Of a stretch of DNA of 19,664 nt, positions 6,274 to 14,339 are shown one piece after another. Under the pieces are notes generated by a model. It worked only from the letters and a program-made list of their open reading frames with translations, made no database searches and was not told the origin of the DNA. The position numbers and the translations under genes were made by a program. The stretch comes from an uncultured Kiritimatiellota bacterium (GTDB lineage Bacteria > Verrucomicrobiota > Kiritimatiellia > RFP12 > UBA1067), in assembly GCA_934621385.1 (NCBI GenBank), contig CAKTUI010000043.1:1-19664 (forward strand), written 5' to 3'. The stretch's first letter is position 1. Each line of letters opens with the position of its first letter.

Positions 6274-7440
6274 ATGCAGAAGCGAGTTTTCATCGCCTTG
6301 AAGATGGCGGGAATCGCCGGGCAGGACAAACTGCACGGCATCTTTCGCTATCTCGGCGGGAATCACGACTGGGACATTACGCTTATCCGAACGGCGGCGG
6401 AATTCACGCCCGAGCGCATCCGCTCCGCATTGAACGAGGACTACGACGGCTTCATCGTCTCCATTCCAAAGACCGAAACGACGGCCGCCCTGCTGGCCGA
6501 ATCGACCATCCCAACCATCGTCATCGACATTCACGACCCGAAACTATCGGCGCGAAAGGAGAACATTGCCTTTATCCGCAATTCAGCGGATGAAATTGGC
6601 AAGGCGGCAGCGAGCCATCTGCTGTCCACCGGGCGATGCCGTTCCTATGCCTTCATCCATCACCCCCTTATCGTTGAATGGAGCGTCAGCCGCTTTCGGG
6701 CCTTTAGGGAAACGTTGAGTGACTACGGACTGTGGTGCCATGAACTGCAACGGCCAGAGGAAATCTCCCATCTGCGAAAGCCCATTGGCGTTTTTGCCGC
6801 GAACGACGACCGTGGGTACGACACCATCTCCTACTGCCGAAAGCACAATCTTCGAATTCCCGAGGATGTCCTCGTGCTCGGCATCAACAACGACACGCTC
6901 ATCTGCGAGAATTGCGACCCTGAACTTTCGTCCATTCAGCCCGACTTTGACGAAGAGGGCTACATTGCGGCCAAGACACTGGACGACATAATGAACGCTC
7001 CGAATGTTGAGTGCACCCCAAGAACGCTCCTGATTGGCGTCAAGCAAATCGTCCGCCGCAGTTCCACCGCCCCCGTCTCCCACGCGGGGAAACTCGTCCA
7101 GAAAGCGCTTGCCTATATCCGCAAGAATGCACTATCGGGCATCAGCGTCGAGGATGTCGTCCGCCATCTCGGCTGCTCCAGACGTCTGGCCGACCTGCGC
7201 TTCCGCGAACTGCAGAACACGACCATCGGTGCCGCGATTTCCGAAATCCGGCTTGAGGAGGTTAAACGACTTCTCCTCTCCTCACAGGAGCCTCTCACGC
7301 AAATCGCCGCGTCCTGCGGATACCACAACGCCAATTACCTCAAGAACCTCTTCAAGCGGCGATTCGGAATGTCCATGTCGGCATGGCGTCGCCAAAATGC
7401 CGCGCACGACATTCGGCCGAGTGGGCTCAACCACTCATGA
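6274..7440 (+). CDS. XylR-like AraC-family transcriptional regulator with LacI-type sensor domain
   Basis: From the ATG at 6274 the protein has 388 residues. Residues about 1-270 form a periplasmic-binding-protein-like ligand domain of the LacI/XylR kind (MQKRVFIALKMAG, GIFRYLGGN.DWDI, DGFIVSIP, GVFAANDDRG, VLVLGINND). Residues about 285-385 are an AraC-type double helix-turn-helix (ISVEDVVRHLGCSRRLADLRF, then PLTQIAASCGYHNANYLKNLFKRRFG). E. coli XylR, the model, binds a sugar and activates xylose genes. Members of this type are often abundant in PVC genomes and usually control carbohydrate use. No sugar gene is nearby. Its neighbours are mraZ (divergent) and the polyamine operon (convergent, overlapping by 6 bp), so the target is unknown. 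An upstream start at 6217 is open but lacks family similarity. Confidence 0.85.
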   Translation: MQKRVFIALKMAGIAGQDKLHGIFRYLGGNHDWDITLIRTAAEFTPERIRSALNEDYDGFIVSIPKTETTAALLAESTIPTIVIDIHDPKLSARKENIAFIRNSADEIGKAAASHLLSTGRCRSYAFIHHPLIVEWSVSRFRAFRETLSDYGLWCHELQRPEEISHLRKPIGVFAANDDRGYDTISYCRKHNLRIPEDVLVLGINNDTLICENCDPELSSIQPDFDEEGYIAAKTLDDIMNAPNVECTPRTLLIGVKQIVRRSSTAPVSHAGKLVQKALAYIRKNALSGISVEDVVRHLGCSRRLADLRFRELQNTTIGAAISEIRLEEVKRLLLSSQEPLTQIAASCGYHNANYLKNLFKRRFGMSMSAWRRQNAAHDIRPSGLNHS

Positions 7441-8550
7441 AAGCCTTGTCTTGAAATCCTCGTACCCGAACGAGCGAAGGGTTCGCAGACGACCGCCGCG
7501 TGTCTTCAGGACAATGGAAGGAAGCGGCATTCCATTGAACGTGTTGTTCTTGACCATCGAATAAATGGCCATATCCTCAAAAACCAGTCGGTCACCCGGC
7601 TTCAGCGGCGCATCAAACGCATAGTCTCCAATCACGTCCCCAGCGAGGCAGGTCGGTCCACCAAGCCGGTAGGCATACGGCTTTTCTCCCGGCAGCCCCG
7701 AGCCGACGATGCGCGGACGGTACGGCATTTCAATCACGTCCGGCATATGGCATTCGGCGCTCGTATCAAGGATTGCAAACGGATGCCCCCAATCATTGAT
7801 TTCCAGGACGGTGGCGACAAGCGTCCCGGCATTGAGGGCCACGGCCTCGCCAGGCTCCAGGTAGACCTCAAGATTCGGCCAGCGGCGGCGGAAGTCCTTC
7901 AGCGTCCGAATGAGGAGGTCGACATCATACCCCTCTCGCGTCACATGATGCCCACCACCGAAATTGACCCAGCGAAGACATGGGAAGAACGCTGAAAACG
8001 AGGCTTCGAACTTCGCCAGCACACGAACGAAGACATCCGCCCCCTGCTCGCATAGCGCATGGAAGTGAAGCCCGTCAATCCGCCCAATAACATCATCGTC
8101 AATCGCCACACGCGGCGTTCCAAGTCGCGACTGTTCCGAACACGGATTGTAAATCGCGTGCTCAACCTCACTGTAGAGCGGATTGACGCGAAGTCCAGGC
8201 GAAACGCCAGCATGTCTTGCACGAGCGGCAAACCGCTTCACCTGAGTCGGCGAATTGAAGACGATATGGTCACATATCCGAATAACCTGACGAAAATCAG
8301 ACTCAATGAAGGCCGGATTGTAGACATGATTCTCACGCCCTGGCATCGCCTCTGCCGCGAGACGCGCTTCAAACAGTCCGCTTGCCGTCGTTCCGTCCAA
8401 GTACTCCGCAATCAGCGGATAGGTCTTCCAAACGGAATAGGCCTTCTGAGCCAGCAGAATCTTGACACCCGCCGCCTTGCGTACATGCGCCAAAAGGCGG
8501 CAGTTTCGAACAAGCGCGGCCTCGTCAATCTGATAATAGGGGGTTTTCAA
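7435..8550 (-). CDS. nspC: Carboxynorspermidine/carboxyspermidine decarboxylase
   Basis: A 371-residue PLP enzyme with the alanine-racemase/group IV decarboxylase fold. It removes CO2 from carboxyspermidine or carboxynorspermidine to give spermidine or norspermidine. Visible features are the PLP lysine in LLAQKAYS (Lys36), NFGGGHHVTREGYD, and YLEPGEAVALNAG near the phosphate and substrate site. It is last in the operon. The start is a TTG at 8550-8548 that overlaps the upstream stop (TTGA), with GGTGA a few bases upstream, so translation is probably coupled. Its TGA stop lies back-to-back with the stop of the convergent regulator in the palindrome TCATGA. With an arginine route upstream, the likely product is spermidine. 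Confidence 0.92.
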   Translation of the reverse strand: MKTPYYQIDEAALVRNCRLLAHVRKAAGVKILLAQKAYSVWKTYPLIAEYLDGTTASGLFEARLAAEAMPGRENHVYNPAFIESDFRQVIRICDHIVFNSPTQVKRFAARARHAGVSPGLRVNPLYSEVEHAIYNPCSEQSRLGTPRVAIDDDVIGRIDGLHFHALCEQGADVFVRVLAKFEASFSAFFPCLRWVNFGGGHHVTREGYDVDLLIRTLKDFRRRWPNLEVYLEPGEAVALNAGTLVATVLEINDWGHPFAILDTSAECHMPDVIEMPYRPRIVGSGLPGEKPYAYRLGGPTCLAGDVIGDYAFDAPLKPGDRLVFEDMAIYSMVKNNTFNGMPLPSIVLKTRGGRLRTLRSFGYEDFKTRLS

Positions 8551-9752
8551 TCTACTTTCACCGGATTGAAGTTCTCATTCCACGGCAAACCCTGCTTCGG
8601 GAGTTCCGCCATAAACGGATCGGGGTCGAACTCCTCGCACGTGTACACGCCGGGCTTCGTCCACTTTCCCTCAAGGAACATCTTCGCGCCAATCATCGCC
8701 GGGACACCCGTCGTATAGCTGATGGCCTGAGAACCAACTTCGCGATAGCAGGCCTGATGGTCGCAGACATTGTAGATGTAGTAGTCCACCGGCTTGCCGC
8801 CCTTGAGCCCGTGGAAAATGCACCCAATGTTCGTCTTGCCCTTCGTCCGTGGACCAAGCGATGCCGGGTCGGGCAAAAGGGCCTTTAGGAACTGAATCGG
8901 CACAATCTCCACACCATTGAACTTCACGGGATCAATGCGCGTCATGCCCACATTCTCCAGACACTTCAGATGCGTGAGGTAGCTCTGACCGAACGTCATG
9001 AAGAAGCGAATGCGTCGGATGCCCTTCAGGTTCTTGGCAAGCGACTCAATTTCCTCGTGATGCAGAAGATACATATCCTTTTGACCGACCTGGTCGAAGT
9101 CGTAGACGCGCTTAATCGCCATCGGCTCCGTCTCCACCCAATGCCCGTTCTCCCAGTAGCTACCCTTCGCGGCAACTTCGCGGATGTTGATTTCGGGATT
9201 GAAATTGGTCGCAAACGGATAGCCATGGTCGCCCCCGTTGCAGTCGAGGATATCCAGCGTCTCAATCGTGTCGAAATAGTGCTTCTGCGCATAGGCCGAG
9301 AAGACCTGCGTTACGCCGGGGTCGAATCCACAGCCGAGAATCGCCGTCAGGCCCGCCTTTTCGAACCGTTCCCGATAGGCCCACTGCCACGAATACTCGA
9401 AGTGCGCGGTATCCGGCGGCTCATAGTTCGCCGTATCGAGATAGGAAACACCCGCCGCGAGGCACGCGTCCATAATTGCCAAGTCCTGATAAGGAAGGGC
9501 AATATTCATCACGAGGTCGGGCTTGTAGTCACGGATGAGGGCCGTGAGGCGCGGCACGTCCATCGCATCGACCTGCGCCGTGGTAATTCGCGTCCGCGTC
9601 CCACGCGCCTCACAGGCCGACTTCAGTTCCTCACACCGCTTCTGCGTCCGCGAGGCAATCAGCAAGTCGGTGAAAACGCTGTCGTTCTTGCACATCTTCG
9701 CGGCGGCGACACCGGCAACACCACCCGCACCAATCAACATGACCTTAGACAT
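8547..9752 (-). CDS. Carboxyspermidine/carboxynorspermidine dehydrogenase (synthase; saccharopine dehydrogenase family)
   Basis: A 401-residue NAD(P)H-dependent enzyme that reductively joins aspartate semialdehyde to putrescine (or diaminopropane), giving the substrate of the following decarboxylase. It has an N-terminal Rossmann loop GAGGVAG (residues 8-14), SYLDTANYEPPD, GCGFDPGVTQVF, and the family block DCNGGDHGYPFATNFNPEINIRE. It is distinguished from lysine-making saccharopine dehydrogenases by this block and by the adjacent nspC. AAAGGA lies upstream of the ATG at 9752. It follows the agmatinase-like gene after 33 bp and overlaps nspC by 4 bp. Confidence 0.9.
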   Translation of the reverse strand: MSKVMLIGAGGVAGVAAAKMCKNDSVFTDLLIASRTQKRCEELKSACEARGTRTRITTAQVDAMDVPRLTALIRDYKPDLVMNIALPYQDLAIMDACLAAGVSYLDTANYEPPDTAHFEYSWQWAYRERFEKAGLTAILGCGFDPGVTQVFSAYAQKHYFDTIETLDILDCNGGDHGYPFATNFNPEINIREVAAKGSYWENGHWVETEPMAIKRVYDFDQVGQKDMYLLHHEEIESLAKNLKGIRRIRFFMTFGQSYLTHLKCLENVGMTRIDPVKFNGVEIVPIQFLKALLPDPASLGPRTKGKTNIGCIFHGLKGGKPVDYYIYNVCDHQACYREVGSQAISYTTGVPAMIGAKMFLEGKWTKPGVYTCEEFDPDPFMAELPKQGLPWNENFNPVKVD

Positions 9753-9785
9753 CTCGTCATCCTTTCTTCTCGTGTTTACTTTACA

Positions 9786-10622
9786 TTACGCCAAGCGCGC
9801 CAACAGGCACTCGCGCAACAGCTTGCAGGCCAGGGCGGTCGAACGCCCGCTCGCATCCAGCATGGGCGCGAGTTCCACCAAATCAAAGGCCACCACCTGA
9901 AAGCGGGCGAAAACATCCATCAGTGCCCGCCGCAGGGCCTCAAACGAAAGCCCCCCCGCTTCCGGCGTTCCCGTTCCTGGGAACTCCGATGGATCCAGCA
10001 CGTCAAGGTCAACGGTCAGGTAGACGGGCGTCCCCTTCGGAAGCGTCACCGACGGCAGAGTATCCGCCGCGAACCGCTCCATCCGAACATGGCCCTCCGC
10101 GGCAAAAGCGAATTCCTCCCGCGTCCCGGAACGGATGCCGAATTGGAAGATTCGCCCGTCACCCAACGCATCATGGCAACGACGCAGAACGCAGGCATGG
10201 GAAAGCGGATTCCCAAGGTAGTCCGTGCGCAAGTCGGCGTGCGCGTCAAAATGCAGAATGTGCAATCCCGGATGGTGCCGAACGGCGGCGCGAACCGCAC
10301 CCAGCGTGACCAAGTGCTCACCGCCGAGCATCACGGGAACCTTCCCCGCGTCAAAAATGCGTGAGGTCTCGGTCTCAATCAGATCCAACGCTGGCTCGGG
10401 CGCACCGAACGGCAACTCAAGGTCGCCCGCATCGCATACCGCAAGTCCCTCTAAGTCCCGATCCTGATAGGGCGAATAGGTCTCAATCCCATAGGACTCA
10501 TTCCGAATCGCGGCGGAGCCGAACCGCGCACCCGGACGATAGGATGTCGTTGAATCGTAGGGCGCGCCGAACAGCACGGCCTGAGCCGCCGCGAACTCAC
10601 TCGCGCAACCAATGAACTTCAT
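9786..10622 (-). CDS. speB: Agmatinase / ureohydrolase (SpeB-like)
   Basis: A 278-residue metalloenzyme of the arginase/agmatinase family, hydrolysing agmatine to putrescine and urea. It could instead act on N1-aminopropylagmatine, giving spermidine. Dimanganese ligands are visible in order: GGEHLVT (His103), HFDAHADLR (Asp126, His128, Asp130) and TVDLDVLDPSEFPGTGTPEAGG (Asp205, Asp207). The GGEH form also occurs in B. subtilis SpeB. I chose the ATG at 10622 because of the strong GGAGGGA upstream; the longer open frame overlaps the preceding gene and has no family similarity. It follows the speE-like gene by 16 bp. Confidence 0.9.
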   Translation of the reverse strand: MKFIGCASEFAAAQAVLFGAPYDSTTSYRPGARFGSAAIRNESYGIETYSPYQDRDLEGLAVCDAGDLELPFGAPEPALDLIETETSRIFDAGKVPVMLGGEHLVTLGAVRAAVRHHPGLHILHFDAHADLRTDYLGNPLSHACVLRRCHDALGDGRIFQFGIRSGTREEFAFAAEGHVRMERFAADTLPSVTLPKGTPVYLTVDLDVLDPSEFPGTGTPEAGGLSFEALRRALMDVFARFQVVAFDLVELAPMLDASGRSTALACKLLRECLLARLA

Positions 10623-10638
10623 CTGCCGTCCCTCCCTC

Positions 10639-11499
10639 CTATGCGTTGGCCGCCTTCTGCCCCAACAGTTCGCGCACGTAGTTCGGAAGCGCAAATCCGC
10701 CGCGATGCAAGTCGGTGTTGTAATAGCGCGTCGGAATCTTGAGCGTGTTCCACTCCCTCGCCCGCAGGTTCTTAAGCGGATGGTACTTCTTCGAGGCAAA
10801 GCCAAAGAGCCAGTGGCCCGACGGATACGACGGGATGTGCGCCTGGTAAATCATGGACAGGTCGAAAATCGTCGCAATATGCTTGTGCGCACTCTTCACC
10901 GACTGGGAATGCTCGGAGTAGAATGGTGACTCGTGCTGGTTGATGAGGATGCCGTCCTCCCGCAGGGCCTTCCAGCAATTGCCGTAGAACTCACGCGTAA
11001 ACAGGCCTTCCGCCGGCCCGTAAGGATCGGCGCAGTCCACGATGATGAGATCGTACTCGTTCGCCTTGCCGCGCACGAAGCGAAGCCCCTCCTCAACATG
11101 GATGTGAACGCGGCGATCCCGAAAAGAGGCGGCGCAAAAGGTGAGATGCGCCATCGCCAGCGTGTAGAGATCCTTGTCCGGCTGGACGACGTCAATTCGG
11201 GTAATGGCGCGATACTTGACGAGTTCGCGGACGGTTCCGCCGTCCCCGGCACCAATGACGAGCACGTTGCGCACCTTCGGATGAACGGCCATCGGCACAT
11301 GGGCCAACATCTCGTGGTAGATGAACTCATCCTTCTCGGTCAGGAAGAGTTCCCCATCAAGGACGAGCACGCGCCCGTATTCAGCCGTATCCAGAATGTC
11401 GATGCGCTCATTCTCGCTCTGCTGGGAGGCAATCTGCTTCAGCACCTTCATCGAAAAGCGCACGTCCTTCGTGTGCTGGTCGGTATACCAAAGTTCCAT
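10639..11499 (-). CDS. speE: Spermidine-synthase-like aminopropyltransferase (SpeE homologue)
   Basis: A 286-residue protein that aligns over its full length with B. subtilis SpeE (MELW start, KDEFIYHEMLAHVP, GAGDGG at 83-88, VDCADPYGPAEGLFTREFY with Asp155 and Asp158, IPSYPSGHW, late YYNTDLH). SpeE normally moves an aminopropyl group from decarboxylated SAM to putrescine, or to agmatine in some thermophiles. Two nucleoside-site positions differ: the acidic residue after beta-2 (VDID or VEID in typical enzymes) is VVQPD here, and the usual DDG reads EEG. No SAM decarboxylase is in the window. The ATG at 11499 has GAGG upstream and sits 5 nt after the decarboxylase gene. The family is certain; the exact reaction is not. 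Confidence 0.85.
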   Translation of the reverse strand: MELWYTDQHTKDVRFSMKVLKQIASQQSENERIDILDTAEYGRVLVLDGELFLTEKDEFIYHEMLAHVPMAVHPKVRNVLVIGAGDGGTVRELVKYRAITRIDVVQPDKDLYTLAMAHLTFCAASFRDRRVHIHVEEGLRFVRGKANEYDLIIVDCADPYGPAEGLFTREFYGNCWKALREDGILINQHESPFYSEHSQSVKSAHKHIATIFDLSMIYQAHIPSYPSGHWLFGFASKKYHPLKNLRAREWNTLKIPTRYYNTDLHRGGFALPNYVRELLGQKAANA

Positions 11500-11504
11500 C
11501 TCTC

Positions 11505-12959
11505 TTACCTCACGACATTGATGCGGTTGATTCTCATATCGGCGGGACCCGTCATGAAGCATCCCTTCGACTTGGCGTAAAGAACATAGTCCAGGACCTC
11601 ACGCGTAATCCGTTCACCCGGCGCAAGAATTGGAATTCCCGGCGGATAGCACATCACGAATTCCGCCGCGACATATCCCTCGGACTTCGCAATCGGAATG
11701 GAACGCTTCTGGGCATAGAACGCCGCCTGCGGCGACATCTCAACCTTCGGTTCGACATACTCGTGGTCGAAGAGTCCCGCCGGCGACTTCGCATGAAGCC
11801 GCTTGATTTCCGATAGGGCCGAGATGAGCCGCTCAATGTCGAGCGGACGGTCACCCGAGGAGAGAATGCAGAGGATGTTGCCAACGTCACCGAATTCAAT
11901 CTGGATGCCGTAGTCGTCGCGCAGGAGGTCGTAGACCTCGATGCCAGCCAAGCCAATCTCACGCGTGTGAATCGAGAGTTTCGTCGTATCGAATGCACAG
12001 ACAGAATCGCCGTTCACGAGTTCAGGCCCAAAGGCGTGGTAGCCGCCGAGATCGTTGATCTCCTCACGCGCATAGTCCGCCATCTGAATCGTCTTCTCGA
12101 ACATCGCCCGTCCATTCTGATAGAGGTTGCGCCGGGCCAAGTCGAGTGAGGCAATCAGCAGGTAGGAAGCTGAAGTCGTCTGCGTGAGATTGATGACCTG
12201 CCGAATGTAGTCGGGGTCAACCGGACGACGCGTCAGCAGGACGGACGATTGCGTCAACGAACCACCCGTCTTGTGGATGGAGCACGCCGCCATATCGGCC
12301 CCAGCCGCCATCGCCGAGACGGGGAGCTTATCGGAAAAGTAGAAGTGCGTCCCATGTGCTTCGTCCACAAGAACGAGCATATTGTGCGCATGGGCGAGCG
12401 CAACGATTGAGCGCAAGTCCGAGCAGATGCCGTAGTAGGTCGGATTGTTGACAAAGACGGCCTTCGCATCGGGATTGGCCGAAATGGCCGCCTCGACATC
12501 GGCCAGGCGCATACCCAGCGGAATACCGAGATCCGGGTTGACCTGCGGATTGACGTAAACGGGAATCGCGCCATTGACGACGAGGGCATTGATGGCCGAG
12601 CGATGCACATTGCGCGGCAGGATAATCTTCTGCCCGGCCTGAATGGAGGCAAAAATCATCGTCTGCACGGCCGCCGTCGTACCGTTCACAATGAAGAAAG
12701 CGTTGTCGGCCCCAAATGCCTTCGCCGTCAGCGACTGCGCATCCTTGATGACCGAGACGGGATGAGCCAAGTTGTCGAGGGGTTTCATTGAATTGACGTC
12801 CAAGGACATCAACTTGGCACCGAAATATTCATTCAGTGCCGGATTCATGCGCCCGCCCTTATGGCCGGGCACGTCAAAATGCGCCAAACGGTTGACCCGC
12901 TGCTCTTCCAGAGCCTTGGCGACAGGCGTATCCAACTGATTGAGAGACTTCATCGTCAT
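11505..12959 (-). CDS. speA: Biosynthetic arginine (Orn/Lys/Arg) decarboxylase, AAT-fold
   Basis: A 484-residue PLP enzyme of the Orn/Lys/Arg decarboxylase class that shares the aspartate-aminotransferase fold, similar in size to B. subtilis SpeA (about 490). Visible features are HFDVPGHKGG near the start, NGTTAAVQ (92-99), DEAHGTH (199-205), and the PLP lysine in CSIHKTGGSLTQSS (Lys230). The C-terminal domain ends in YPPGIPILAPGE. The downstream agmatinase-like gene makes arginine the most likely substrate, giving agmatine, but lysine or ornithine cannot be excluded. It is the first gene of the five-gene polyamine operon. Starts at 12959 (MTMK) or the second ATG at 12953 are both possible; GGGA 5 nt upstream slightly favours 12953. 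Confidence 0.88.
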   Translation of the reverse strand: MTMKSLNQLDTPVAKALEEQRVNRLAHFDVPGHKGGRMNPALNEYFGAKLMSLDVNSMKPLDNLAHPVSVIKDAQSLTAKAFGADNAFFIVNGTTAAVQTMIFASIQAGQKIILPRNVHRSAINALVVNGAIPVYVNPQVNPDLGIPLGMRLADVEAAISANPDAKAVFVNNPTYYGICSDLRSIVALAHAHNMLVLVDEAHGTHFYFSDKLPVSAMAAGADMAACSIHKTGGSLTQSSVLLTRRPVDPDYIRQVINLTQTTSASYLLIASLDLARRNLYQNGRAMFEKTIQMADYAREEINDLGGYHAFGPELVNGDSVCAFDTTKLSIHTREIGLAGIEVYDLLRDDYGIQIEFGDVGNILCILSSGDRPLDIERLISALSEIKRLHAKSPAGLFDHEYVEPKVEMSPQAAFYAQKRSIPIAKSEGYVAAEFVMCYPPGIPILAPGERITREVLDYVLYAKSKGCFMTGPADMRINRINVVR

Positions 12960-12982
12960 CCCATACCACTAAGAGAACCCTT

Positions 12983-13034
12983 GGCCGACGGATGGTCTCG
13001 GGGATCCTGCTCCCGATACCGCCGCTCCGTCGCC
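12983..13034 (-). promoter_or_regulatory. Structured 5' leader of the polyamine operon
   Basis: Between the promoter and speA lies a leader of about 90 nt. An outer stem pairs 12983-12992 (GGCCGACGGA on +) with 13026-13034 (TCCGTCGCC), with one bulge. It encloses an inner stem 12998-13002/13012-13016 (TCGGG/CCCGA). There is no T-run. It could be a polyamine-responsive or stability element, but I know no matching riboswitch class. Confidence 0.4.
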
Positions 13035-13057
13035 TGCTTCGGCTTTAGAATGCGCAA

Positions 13058-13087
13058 ATTGTATCATAATGGACTTGCCCGGCGCAA
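13058..13087 (-). promoter_or_regulatory. Promoter of the polyamine operon
   Basis: On the minus strand, -35 TTGCGC (13087-13082) and -10 TACAAT (13063-13058) are 18 bp apart, with TGA directly before the -10 (extended -10 form). The -35 hexamer is identical to that of mraZ. Confidence 0.55.
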
Positions 13088-13088
13088 G

Positions 13089-13360
13089 GGGGTAAATTGA
13101 GGAAAAATTGTAAAATCTAATGGGGCAGCAAAAGCGGAAGAAGCCAACCCAAGAGATGGGTCGAGCAGCGGGGTATAGGCTGGAACGCGGCAGATGGTCT
13201 TGCCGGCCTTCCGTCCGGAAGGCCATTCAAAGTGCCGCGCCTACGCCGTGCGAAGCCTGATATCAGGCCCACGAACGGGCGGGGCGAGGAGCGGGATGCC
13301 GCCGCCGAAGGGTCGGGCCAAGGGACGGCAAGGCCCCGGGAGCGAGGCTCGCCGCGCACT
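13089..13360. other. GC-rich gene-free spacer with palindromes
   Basis: No convincing gene. A perfect hairpin of 9-bp arms lies at 13205-13224 (GGCCTTCCG/CGGAAGGCC, 2-nt loop). A 14-bp perfect palindrome, GCCTGATATCAGGC, lies at 13255-13268. A 14-nt word (CAGCAAAAGCGGAA, 13126-13139) recurs exactly at 1688-1701. The stretch 13233-13253 loosely resembles the core of the dispersed repeat at 1909 and 14340. It is probably decayed repeat DNA. Confidence 0.45.
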
Positions 13361-14092
13361 TCAGCCGCGTGGCGAATCCGACTTCTGCCCCTTTACGGCT
13401 TTTATTCCGTATCTCTGTGCGTTCTTTTTCATATACTCCAGAACGGCATCAGAAATCGTCTTCATGCCGGCAACGGTCGGATGTCCATTCTGTTTGTCAC
13501 ACGAATCGGGAATATTCACCACGGGGATTTTGTAGTGATTGCAAATCTCAACCGCCGAGGTCGCGATTGCGCTTCCCAGTCCGTTATTGAGCACAAAGAG
13601 AATTTTCGCTCTCGGATATTTCTTCTTGAGGACAACAAACATCTTCGCGCAGGCCGGGCGGAAGGACTTGAGATCATCGGGCTTCCAACCACCGTACTTG
13701 AATTGGCCAACCGGCGACTGAGCCCAGGCATCATTCGTACCACCACAGACAAGAATCACATCCGGTTTCCCAAGCGCTTCCGCACGGGTGACGAAGCACG
13801 AGTCTGTGGCATCCTGCCCGCCGTAGCCCGTCGTGCAGATCGTTGAACCCGAGTAGGAGTTGTTCACCTCAAGAGTGCCGTCCACGCCCTTGACGACCTG
13901 CATCCACCAGGTTTGATCGACGGACTCGACACCAGCCACCTTCTTGTCGGCATGATACCAAATGGCATTGGTCTCTGGTTTCACATAGCCCGTGAAGGTT
14001 GAATAACTATCACCGAGGATGGACACCTTCGGACCTGCCTCAACGAACAGGGCCGACAGCACGAGCGAACAAACGAGCGCAAACTTCTTCAT
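13361..14092 (-). CDS. Secreted SGNH/GDSL-type hydrolase
   Basis: A 243-residue exported hydrolase, probably an esterase acting on a carbohydrate acyl group or lipid. A signal peptide covers about residues 1-19 (MKKFALVCSLVLSALFVEA). The SGNH blocks are present: GDSYS with nucleophile Ser29 (block I), NNSYSGS (block II, Gly), GGTND at 117-121 (block III, Asn) and NGHPT with His204 (block V). I preferred the ATG at 14092 over a GTG at 14098 because AGGA is 9 nt upstream of the ATG but too close to the GTG. It is a single gene with its own probable promoter. The substrate cannot be told from sequence. Confidence 0.85.
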   Translation of the reverse strand: MKKFALVCSLVLSALFVEAGPKVSILGDSYSTFTGYVKPETNAIWYHADKKVAGVESVDQTWWMQVVKGVDGTLEVNNSYSGSTICTTGYGGQDATDSCFVTRAEALGKPDVILVCGGTNDAWAQSPVGQFKYGGWKPDDLKSFRPACAKMFVVLKKKYPRAKILFVLNNGLGSAIATSAVEICNHYKIPVVNIPDSCDKQNGHPTVAGMKTISDAVLEYMKKNAQRYGIKAVKGQKSDSPRG

Positions 14093-14175
14093 CTTCACTA
14101 TTCCTCTTTCGTATCAGTAAGACACAATTACCAAAGTTCACAAGGGCATTAGGTACCCGTATGATGATGCGGGAT

Positions 14176-14205
14176 AGAGTAGCAAAAAAATGCCACCTCG
14201 GTCAA
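14176..14205 (-). promoter_or_regulatory. Possible promoter of the SGNH hydrolase gene
   Basis: On the minus strand, TTGACC (14205-14200) and an extended -10, TGC-TACTCT (-10 at 14181-14176), are 18 bp apart. The start would lie about 75 nt upstream of the ATG at 14092. The -10 is a weak match. Confidence 0.35.
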
Positions 14206-14339
14206 GGCAGGCCAGGTTATTTTCGCGCATAATAATCTATCGAAACGCGCACTCTTTCAATGTCGATGGAAGTCGACGATACACTATGAACAGCCCCGAC
14301 GCTGGCCGAGAAGGAACAGAACCGCCGCGCCCGCGCTTT

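Noticed and set aside
8970..10364. 464-codon + strand open frame antisense to the dehydrogenase and agmatinase genes
   Set aside because: Very arginine-rich with no recognisable domain. Both genes on the opposite strand are clear conserved enzymes, so this is a GC-driven shadow.
13117..13359. 80-codon minus-strand open frame in the GC-rich spacer
   Set aside because: Proline/arginine-rich translation across a perfect hairpin and a palindrome, with no ribosome site or recognisable family. More likely repeat DNA.
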